In this document: piece after piece, positions 57,944-64,000 of the stretch
Numbering within the stretch: position 1 is the first letter of the stretch
Layout: each line of letters begins with the position of its first letter
DNA from: Armatimonas rosea
GTDB taxonomy: Bacteria > Armatimonadota > Armatimonadia > Armatimonadales > Armatimonadaceae
Direction: 5' to 3'
Length of the DNA: 64,000 bases
Assembly: GCF_014202505.1 (NCBI RefSeq)
Contig: NZ_JACHGW010000002.1
Span: forward strand, 434,001 to 498,000
Position numbers and translations under genes: made by a program
The notes under the pieces: model-generated
The model's database searches: none
The model's input: only the letters and a program-made list of their open reading frames with translations
Told to the model about the DNA's origin: nothing

Positions 57944-60412
57944 CTATTGTAGCATGGCGTAGCGGTAGATCGTGCGCTTCCCATCGAAGAGGCAGAGCGT
58001 CTGCCCCTCGTCGGTGAGGAAGGGAAGGGCCTCGGGAAAGGGGAGCGGCGCTTGCCAGCGAGGCTCGCCCGTCGCGGTGTAGCAGACGAGCGCCTTGTCT
58101 CCGGCAACCACGACATGTTTTCCGTCGTAGGCGAGCTCGGGATAGTCGCCGAGATTGTCGGGGAGGGGAAACTGCCGCAGAGGCTCTCGGGCTGGCGTGT
58201 AGAGACAGACCTGCTTGTCGTCCAGCAGAGCCAGCGAGCCGTCTCTTGCCACGGCCCCAGGAGCAAGACGCAGACGAATCCTATCCAGCCACCGCCCGTC
58301 GGGGCGGCGCTCCAGGGGGCGACGGTAGGGTAGCTTGGGGCGTGGGATTGGCTTGCCACGAAGATCGAACCACTCATCTTCGATCCTAAAGGTGTCGCTG
58401 GGGCCAAACGTGAGGGCAGTGCCCAGAAAAGAACGAAACGAGCTCTGTGGCTTCATCGGTCGGTAGCGTGTGCGCCAGGTTCCGTCTGCCGCGAAGAGGT
58501 GCGCGGTGGAGGTGCGCTTGTCCACCGCGAGGATGCGCCCATCGGGGTGGATCGTCAGGTCCGAGATCGCTGTCAGCGAGCGGGTATCAGGCGGCGTCCC
58601 GAGCAGTCGAACCGGGCGGCCCTTCTGATTCTGCTGCAGGAGGCAGTAGTCATCGCTCACCCAGAGGTTGCCACTCGTGGTGATGGTTGGCTGAGGGAAC
58701 TCGATCGCCTGCCCTGCCAGATCGTGCGGAGTCGCCTCGGCCAGCACCCTCCCGGTCTTCGTCATCCAGATCAGCGAAGGCTCGCTGTTGAAGTCATGGA
58801 TCAGAAAACCGCCGTCGGGAGTCGCACGAATATCGTTGGGGTAGCGGGGCTCACGCTTCCAGGCCTTTTGGAGCGAGATTGTCTTGAACCAGTGCCCTGC
58901 TTCGGTATAGAGATGAACCGTTTTCTGAGTGACGTCCAGCACCGCGACGGTTCCGTCTCGAAGGACGGTCGCCGACTCGGGGCTGAGAAGTGCCCGAGGT
59001 TTCTCACTGTCTCGGTAGCCATCGACGATCAGCTCCCAGCGTTTTTTGAGAGCTCCGTCGTAGGCAACAAGGGCATGAGAGATGGTATAGCGCTGGTGGA
59101 TCGAGCCCAGGGTGATAAAGCCACCTCTTGGCAGGGCTGCGGCAGCTTGAAGCAAGGTCTCTTCCGAGCGGAGCGGTTTTCCAACTGTCTTCGTCCGAGC
59201 ATCCACAGGGTAGGTATGGAGGAAGCGCTTTCCCTCCTTCTCGCGTTCCACAAAGACCAGAAACTGCTCGCTGTTGCGCCAGAGAAGCTGACTGAAGCGG
59301 TCCTTCTCTCTCTCCAGAGCGATGGGGGCGAGGGAGATGGTAGAGAGAAGCTTTCCCTGCTCACTGACCACAACCAGGTCTTTGTCCTCACGAAGGAACG
59401 CCAGACGGCCCGGCCCGGCGGCGATGAGGTTGCGAATCTCTCGGATCGGGTGGGCGGCTTGTGTGCTCGGGGAGCGCAGGGTGAGCGTGCCTTGGTGCGT
59501 GAGGGCGACCGTCGGGGCGGTAAAGACGAGGGGAGGCGGCTTTGGGACGACATAGGGCTCGCGGCCAGCCTCCATGACGCGCCAGGCGCCGTCAGGCTCT
59601 TTTGCGACCGTGAAGGTCACCCGCTGCTTCTCGCGCACGAAGCGCAGGGTGAACTCTCCTGGTTTCGTCGTCTCCAAGATCGCTCCGTCTCGACGAATCT
59701 CGTTGCGAAGGGAGTCTTGTGCGTCTTCATCGTGGGGGATGTCGTAGTCGGTGGGAAGCGCTTGTTTCCAGACACTCTTGCCGTTCAGGTCAATGAGGGT
59801 GAAGCGTGCGCCGGTGTGCCAGGGATCTCCGTCGGTGAAGAGCCACTGGTGAAGGAGAAAAAGGGGTGTTCCCGCAACCGACTTGGCCTTCAGAATACTG
59901 ACGTGCTCCTCGTTGAAAACGAGGTCTTTGAGCCGCTTGCCGGTGCTCAGGGCATAGACAAACCACCTCTCTTCGCGCTGTTGACGGGCGTTGCCAGTAA
60001 GGATGAAGAGGCGGTCGGTGGTCTCGCTTGCCAGCACGCCCTCGCCCCAGGGACTCGGAAGCCCGTGCAGGTAGCCGGACTCGCGCGGCACGGAGGTGCG
60101 AAGCCGGGTCGTGCCATCGGGGGTGAGGATAACGACATCGAGCGTCCCATAGCCGCGTGATTGGCGTAGGCCCCAGAAACCCTCTTCGCCCTGCGAGTAG
60201 GCGTAGCCCGCCAGCGTCCCCGAGTCGGTGAGGTCGGCTTCCCAGAGGGTGAAGGGGCGTTTCCCTTCCCAGAGAACCGTCTGCCCCCGCTTGACCCGGT
60301 AGTGGGCGGGGCCGCCGCCCTCGCGGTTGGTGGGATTGACCAGCGCGGTGTACTCCCCCGACGGCGACACGTAGGTGCGTGGCTGCAAGACGGAGGGGAG
60401 GCGCTGTTTCAT
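57944..60412 (-). CDS. Large beta-propeller protein of unknown function
   Basis: An 822-residue protein without signal peptide or membrane helix. Repeated four-stranded patterns (GYLHGLPSPWGEGVLASETTDRLFILTGN, GGFITLGSIHQRYTISHALVAYDG, DIRATPDGGFLIHDFNSEPSLIWMTKTGRVLAEATP, DLTIHPDGRILAVDKRTSTAHLFAADGTW) suggest two stacked propellers of WD/NHL/PQQ-like type. It begins three bases after the Rel gene stop and ends five bases before the C45 start. Possible role in sensing or scaffolding; no function assigned. Confidence 0.75.
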   Translation of the reverse strand: MKQRLPSVLQPRTYVSPSGEYTALVNPTNREGGGPAHYRVKRGQTVLWEGKRPFTLWEADLTDSGTLAGYAYSQGEEGFWGLRQSRGYGTLDVVILTPDGTTRLRTSVPRESGYLHGLPSPWGEGVLASETTDRLFILTGNARQQREERWFVYALSTGKRLKDLVFNEEHVSILKAKSVAGTPLFLLHQWLFTDGDPWHTGARFTLIDLNGKSVWKQALPTDYDIPHDEDAQDSLRNEIRRDGAILETTKPGEFTLRFVREKQRVTFTVAKEPDGAWRVMEAGREPYVVPKPPPLVFTAPTVALTHQGTLTLRSPSTQAAHPIREIRNLIAAGPGRLAFLREDKDLVVVSEQGKLLSTISLAPIALEREKDRFSQLLWRNSEQFLVFVEREKEGKRFLHTYPVDARTKTVGKPLRSEETLLQAAAALPRGGFITLGSIHQRYTISHALVAYDGALKKRWELIVDGYRDSEKPRALLSPESATVLRDGTVAVLDVTQKTVHLYTEAGHWFKTISLQKAWKREPRYPNDIRATPDGGFLIHDFNSEPSLIWMTKTGRVLAEATPHDLAGQAIEFPQPTITTSGNLWVSDDYCLLQQNQKGRPVRLLGTPPDTRSLTAISDLTIHPDGRILAVDKRTSTAHLFAADGTWRTRYRPMKPQSSFRSFLGTALTFGPSDTFRIEDEWFDLRGKPIPRPKLPYRRPLERRPDGRWLDRIRLRLAPGAVARDGSLALLDDKQVCLYTPAREPLRQFPLPDNLGDYPELAYDGKHVVVAGDKALVCYTATGEPRWQAPLPFPEALPFLTDEGQTLCLFDGKRTIYRYAMLQ
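57946..57951 (-). promoter_or_regulatory. -10-like element for the C45 gene
   Basis: TACAAT on the minus strand ends seven bases before ATG 57938 and overlaps the stop of the upstream propeller gene by one base. Confidence 0.5.
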
Positions 60413-60415
60413 GGC

Positions 60416-62692
60416 TTAGCTACGCTCGACGGGCTTAGGGTCCTCGGCACCGACTCCGAGTCGATGAACGGCGAGCAGGTCTTCCAGGGAGTGGAGCTTG
60501 CGCACGAGGGTCTCGACATACTCCGCCGACGGTGCCTCGAAGTCCAGGCGCAGGACGGCGGTGTTCTTGGCGCGGTCGGAGCGGGTGTTGATGCCCAGGA
60601 TGAAGACCTTGTTCTCGGAGAAGAGGTCGGTGACATCGCGCAGGAGGCCGTGGCGGTCGAAGGTCTCGATAATCACGCCGGTCTCGAAGCGCTCGGTGTC
60701 CGACGGGTGCCAGTCGATGGGGCTGAGGCGCTCGGCTTCGTAGGCCGCCACATTCGGGCAGCCATCGCGGTGGAGGATCATCCCCCGGCCACGGGAGACA
60801 TAGCCCAGAATCTCATCGCCGGGTAGCGGCAGGCAGCAGCGCCCCCGGGTGACCGCGACCCCATCGACCCCGCCGGGAGCCAGCGCCAGCTTCTCTTTAT
60901 TCCGGCGCCGCGAGAAGTCTTCGTCGGGCTTTTTCTTCTCTTTCTCCAGCTCGGGGCGCAGGCGGTTGACCACCATCCCCAGCGCCACATCGCCAAAACC
61001 CAGCGCCGCAAAGAGGTCCTCGACACTCTCTTTATTGAGCTGGTTGGCCAGTGGGAGCATCTTCTTGTTGTCGCGCAGGATCGCGGTGGAGAGCTGGAGG
61101 CGCTCTAGCTCCTCCATCAGCACCTCACGGCCCTGGATGACGTTGTCGTCGTACTTGAGCTTGCGGAAGTAGTTCTTGATCTTGCCACGCGCGTGGCCGG
61201 ACTTGGAGTAGGTGAGCCAGTCCAGCGACGGCGTGGCCTGCGGGCGGGTGAGCACCTGGCAGATATCGCCGTTCTGGAGCTTGTAGGAGAGGTTCACGAC
61301 CCGCCCGTTCACCTTCGCCTGCACGAGATGGTCGCCCACATCGGAGTGCACCCGGTAGGCAAAGTCGATCGGAGTCGCGCCCGCAGGCAGGTCGAGCACA
61401 TCGCCCTTGGGGGTAAAGACAAAGACCTGGTCGGCGAAGAGATCGGTGCTGGCGCGGGAGAGAAACTCCCCGGGGTTGGCCTCGGCCTGCTGGGCATCGA
61501 AGAGCTGGGCGCGCAGGAAGGCCATCTTGCGCTCAAAGACATCCTTGCCCGCCCGTGCCGCCTCGCCGCGCTCCTTGTACGCCCAGTGCGCCGCGACCCC
61601 AAACTCGGCGGTCTTGTGCATGTCCCAGGTCCGAATCTGCACCTCCAGCGGCTCGCCCCGGGGGCCGTAGACCTTGGTGTGCAGGCTCTGGTAGAGGTTG
61701 GCCTTGCGCTTGGCGATGTAGTCGTCGAACTTGCCGGGGATGGGAAGATAGGTCTCGTGGACCACGCCGAGGGCGGTGTAGCACTCGGGGACCGTGGGGA
61801 CAATCACGCGCAGAGCGATCAGGTCGTAGATATCGGTGAGCTCCAGCTCCTGCTTGATCATCTTGTTGTAGATGCTCCAGAGGTGCTTGGGACGGCCCTG
61901 GATATCCGGCGTGAGGCCTGCGCGCTCGAAGCCCTCCCGGAGCTTTTGGAGCGCATCGCGGATGTCCTCTTCGCGCTCGACCCGGGTGCGGGCGATCCGC
62001 TCGCTGAGCTCTTTGTACTCGGTGGGGTAGAGGTACTTAAAGGCCAGGTCTTCGAGCTGCCACTTTACCTGCCAGATCCCAAGGCGGTGGGCCAGCGGCG
62101 CGAAGATCTGCATGGTCTCCTCCGCGACCCGCTGCTGGCGCTCGGGGCGCAGGCCCTGGAGGGTGCGCATGTTGTGGAGCCGGTCCGCCAGCTTGATGAC
62201 CATCACGCGAAAGTCTCGGGCGGTGGCCAGCAAGATCTTGCGCAGGTTCTCCGCCGACGAGCGGGTCTCGAGGCGCTTGCGGCGGCGTGAGTCCACTTTT
62301 CCGGTCTCCGCCTCTTTTGCTGCGGCCTCTTTTGCGGCGGCGGCCAGCTCGGGGGCGAGGCGCTCAAAGTCGGCGAGCTTGAGCTTGGTGACTCCATCGA
62401 CCAGCTGCGCGATCTCCTCGGAGAAAGTCTCTTTGATCTCGTCGCGCGTCACCCCGCAGTCCTCGACCACATCGTGGAGGAAGCCCGCCGAGATACTGGC
62501 CTCGTCCATCTCCAGCTCCGCGAGGATCTGGGCGACCGCGACCGGGTGGATAATGTAGGGCTCGCCGCTCTTGCGGAGCTGGCCATCGTGTTTCTGTGTC
62601 GCAAAGTCGTGGGCGCGGCGGAGCAAGGCTATATCCGCGTGAGGGTTATAGCGAGCAACACGCTCTAGAATGCTCTCCAGACTTGCTGTCAT
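60416..62692 (-). CDS. rel: Bifunctional (p)ppGpp synthetase/hydrolase (Rel/SpoT)
   Basis: A 758-residue long RSH. The HD hydrolase is intact: IIHPVAVAQILAELEMDEASISAGFLHDVVED (His50, His73-Asp74, Glu78-Asp79). An Ala/Glu-rich insert (about 111-140) follows LVDGVTKL. The synthetase has RPKHLWSIYNKMIKQ, KFDDYIAKRKANLYQSLHT and LEVQIRTWDMH; the TGS domain (DQVFVFTPKGDVLDLPAGATPIDFAYRVHSDVG) and a C-terminal ACT domain close the protein. The charge motif reads K-F-D-D, closer to the RelA-type E-F-D-D than to the R-F-K-D of bifunctional enzymes. TATAAT lies 11 bases before the ATG. Confidence 0.95.
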   Translation of the reverse strand: MTASLESILERVARYNPHADIALLRRAHDFATQKHDGQLRKSGEPYIIHPVAVAQILAELEMDEASISAGFLHDVVEDCGVTRDEIKETFSEEIAQLVDGVTKLKLADFERLAPELAAAAKEAAAKEAETGKVDSRRRKRLETRSSAENLRKILLATARDFRVMVIKLADRLHNMRTLQGLRPERQQRVAEETMQIFAPLAHRLGIWQVKWQLEDLAFKYLYPTEYKELSERIARTRVEREEDIRDALQKLREGFERAGLTPDIQGRPKHLWSIYNKMIKQELELTDIYDLIALRVIVPTVPECYTALGVVHETYLPIPGKFDDYIAKRKANLYQSLHTKVYGPRGEPLEVQIRTWDMHKTAEFGVAAHWAYKERGEAARAGKDVFERKMAFLRAQLFDAQQAEANPGEFLSRASTDLFADQVFVFTPKGDVLDLPAGATPIDFAYRVHSDVGDHLVQAKVNGRVVNLSYKLQNGDICQVLTRPQATPSLDWLTYSKSGHARGKIKNYFRKLKYDDNVIQGREVLMEELERLQLSTAILRDNKKMLPLANQLNKESVEDLFAALGFGDVALGMVVNRLRPELEKEKKKPDEDFSRRRNKEKLALAPGGVDGVAVTRGRCCLPLPGDEILGYVSRGRGMILHRDGCPNVAAYEAERLSPIDWHPSDTERFETGVIIETFDRHGLLRDVTDLFSENKVFILGINTRSDRAKNTAVLRLDFEAPSAEYVETLVRKLHSLEDLLAVHRLGVGAEDPKPVERS

Positions 62693-62899
62693 AGGTAGGG
62701 GTTATTATAGTCTATCTGACGCTTCTTGCCCAGAGAGGCCTGGTACTCTGCATTTTGGTCTAGGATGATAAATTTTTCTTCTGTTGATAATTTTATAAGG
62801 CTGATTATCGCAAAGTGCTAAAATTTCTGGTAGAATTGGACGATTACCTGGCATAGTGATCCAAAATTAACTCTTGCCAGAAGAGAAGAGAGAGAAAAT
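62693..62899. promoter_or_regulatory. AT-rich divergent promoter region
   Basis: The 207-bp gap between Rel (leftward) and the small basic protein (rightward) has no gene. On the minus strand, TATAAT at about 62704-62709 serves rel. On the plus strand, TGGTAGAAT (an extended -10, about 62830-62838) can serve the 62900 gene, preceded by several A/T runs (62765-62825). AGAGAAGAGAGAG before ATG 62900 is a weak ribosome site. Confidence 0.45.
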
Positions 62900-63277
62900 A
62901 TGGGACGAAGACCAAAGGTTTTAACTGAAGGAACAGAAACCGCCACACCCGCACCTGTAGTGCGCCGCCGCCGCCGATCGACGGTAGATCATGGGGCTCA
63001 GGGGCAGATTCTCGTGGCCTCGTTGCTTAAATCGCGCGGTGAGCGTGGTGCAACGCAGGAAGAAGCGCTTGCTGTGGTGATGTGGGCTCGGGGAATTCAC
63101 GAAGAGGCTGCGGAACTAAAGGCACTCTCCACCCGTGTTCGCCGTGCTAAGACCGAGAACGCCGCCGAGCGACAGGTTGCGCTGATGCTGAACCAGGCGC
63201 TCCTCGACGGAGTGCTCTCGGGCGCGCTGGCAGTCGATGTCAGCGAGTCGGGTGCGATCACCTTCAGCCAGGCCTAA
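62900..63277 (+). CDS. Small basic protein of unknown function
   Basis: A 125-residue protein. The N-terminus is basic and flexible with a PVVRRRRRSTVDHG patch, followed by three helices (GQILVASLLKSRGERGATQEEALAVVMWARGIHEEAAELKALSTRVRRA, in part). The opening resembles nucleoid-associated or DNA-binding proteins, but no defined helix-turn-helix was found. It is followed immediately by a strong terminator. Possibly a regulator; unassigned. Confidence 0.6.
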   Translation: MGRRPKVLTEGTETATPAPVVRRRRRSTVDHGAQGQILVASLLKSRGERGATQEEALAVVMWARGIHEEAAELKALSTRVRRAKTENAAERQVALMLNQALLDGVLSGALAVDVSESGAITFSQA

Positions 63278-63289
63278 GTGCCAAAAAAA

Positions 63290-63316
63290 GCCTCCCCGGC
63301 ATGTCGCCGGGGAGGC
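63290..63316. terminator. Bidirectional rho-independent terminator
   Basis: Perfect 11-bp arms GCCTCCCCGGC (63290-63300) and their complement (63306-63316) with a 5-base loop, flanked by an A-run on the left (63283-63289) and a T-run on the right. It can stop both the 62900 gene and the convergent GH51 gene. Confidence 0.93.
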
Positions 63317-63327
63317 TTTTTACTTTT

Positions 63328-64000
63328 CTAGAGCTTCAGCCGAATGACGTTCCACGAGGCGGCAGGGAGTGTCGCCGTGAGCGTCTCGCCGCTCACGACG
63401 GCGCCCGTCGCCTGCTGGGGCACGACATTCTCGGGGTTGGTCTCGGTATTGACGGCCTTAAGATCGGCGTGGTGCATCGTGGTCCACTCGATCACCTCGG
63501 CCTTACCAAAGCCCCGGAGCGTCGTGGTGAGCTCCAGCGGCTCGGTGAGGCTGCGGTTGATCGCAAAGATCGTCAGCGCATCGCCCGACTCACTGATAAC
63601 CGCACTTGTTGCGAGGTACGGAGCCTTATCGCGAGTCGCACAGTCGTAGGTGGGGGAGCTGACTGCCGTTCGAAGCGCGGTGCCACGGCCGTACTGCGAG
63701 CACTGCTGGAGCGGGTAGAAGATGGTCTGCCGCCACGCGCCGCCACCGGGGCGAGTCATGATCGGCGCAATGACGTTCACAATCTGCGCGATACAGCCGA
63801 TCTTGAGGCGATCCGCATACTGGAGCATCGCCAGCAGCATCCCGCCGACCACCAGCACGTCCTCCATGTTGTAGATGTCTTCCAGCTGCGGCCGGACCTC
63901 GTCCCAGCGCGCCCCGAGCTGGCCCCAGTCGCCGCTGTGGTACCAGACATTCCACTCATCGAAGCTGAGATTGATGGTCTTCTTGCTCTTCTTGGCTGCC
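63328..64000 (-). CDS. Alpha-L-arabinofuranosidase (GH51), C-terminal part
   Basis: The frame continues beyond the right edge; about 223 residues are visible. The core ISFDEWNVWYH-type block reads INLSFDEWNVWYHSGD, where the Glu is a catalytic acid, then QLEDIYNMEDVLVVGGMLLAMLQYADRLKIGCIAQIVNVIAPIMT, and the C-terminal beta-sandwich closes with ETLTATLPAASWNVIRLKL. These are clear GH51 signatures; the enzyme removes arabinofuranosyl side chains from arabinoxylan, arabinan or pectin. The N-terminal barrel and possible signal peptide lie outside the window. Confidence 0.92.
   Translation of the reverse strand, partial: AAKKSKKTINLSFDEWNVWYHSGDWGQLGARWDEVRPQLEDIYNMEDVLVVGGMLLAMLQYADRLKIGCIAQIVNVIAPIMTRPGGGAWRQTIFYPLQQCSQYGRGTALRTAVSSPTYDCATRDKAPYLATSAVISESGDALTIFAINRSLTEPLELTTTLRGFGKAEVIEWTTMHHADLKAVNTETNPENVVPQQATGAVVSGETLTATLPAASWNVIRLKL

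Overview
The window looks like chromosome from a GC-rich, diderm, free-living bacterium, most likely Armatimonadota (Armatimonas/Fimbriimonas-like). This is inferred from gene content, not from a marker gene. The clues are a DUF1559-type pseudopilin with an H-X9-DG tail, CRTAC1/UnbV-type FG-GAP lipoproteins, many glycoside hydrolases, an LpxL-type acyltransferase, a porin, Sec and Tat signal peptides, and short tightly overlapping operons. No rRNA, tRNA, CRISPR array, integrase, transposase or phage module was seen.

Layout. 1-5064: end of a beta-propeller gene, HMCES/YedK abasic-site protein, PadR plus HAAS membrane protein, M15 peptidase, lipid A-type acyltransferase, McsA-like zinc protein. 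5077-6329: small sigma factor behind a long hairpin-rich leader. 6330-8576: fumarase alpha subunit, then an AT-richer cassette (small protein, retropepsin, SUKH). 8623-12312 (minus): nucleotide-sugar operon ending in glutaminyl cyclase. 12450-16782: YVTN/phosphoesterase, flavodoxin, three perfect DnaA boxes, MFS transporter. 16950-19262: ECF sigma factor, one-pass protein with 21-bp tandem repeats, and STN/secretin-like protein. 19279-24213: BPL_N amidotransferase-like protein, YcxB-like pair, ankyrin protein, DUF6785-like multi-pass protein. 24274-29078: GT2, metallophosphoesterase, GHMP kinase, M48 protease. 29062-36125 (minus): LacI regulator, pseudopilin, TPR protein, lipoprotein, CRTAC1-like protein and GH30 as one overlapping operon, divergent from a GH29 fucosidase. 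37585-43147: lipoprotein, esterase, intradiol dioxygenase, sialidase, GT4, homoserine kinase. 43140-46997: RapZ, YvcK and a cyclase-AAA fusion feeding into thrB. 47011-55395: holin-like protein, TauE, DUF433/PIN-like toxin-antitoxin pair, WecG, a degenerate ArgS paralogue with a GH-like protein, and a cytochrome c/carrier/porin operon. 55403-62692 (minus): Rel/SpoT, beta-propeller, C45 acyltransferase, FGE-like protein. 62900-64000: small basic protein, bidirectional terminator, partial GH51 arabinofuranosidase.

Three cross-cutting patterns stand out. (i) Many operon heads have a -10-like hexamer (TANNNT) 5-8 nt before the start codon and no Shine-Dalgarno sequence, which predicts leaderless mRNAs; internal operon genes use ATGA overlaps or GGAGG sites. 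(ii) A family of intergenic hairpin elements shares loops (CCGAATT and YTYYAAY) while the stem sequences differ from copy to copy and remain complementary. One related palindrome sits inside a coding region and one copy disturbs a gene start. (iii) Genes are packed so tightly that promoters overlap upstream stop codons, and three convergent pairs share a CTAG for both stops.

Functionally the window combines plant or algal polysaccharide breakdown (GH29, GH30, GH51, sialidase, esterase), surface glycan synthesis, envelope signalling and stress control (sigma factors, Rel, RapZ/YvcK). The strongest candidates for something undescribed are the sigma factor/heptad-repeat/STN-secretin triad, the covarying hairpin family, and the ArgS-like protein that has lost both class I signature motifs.
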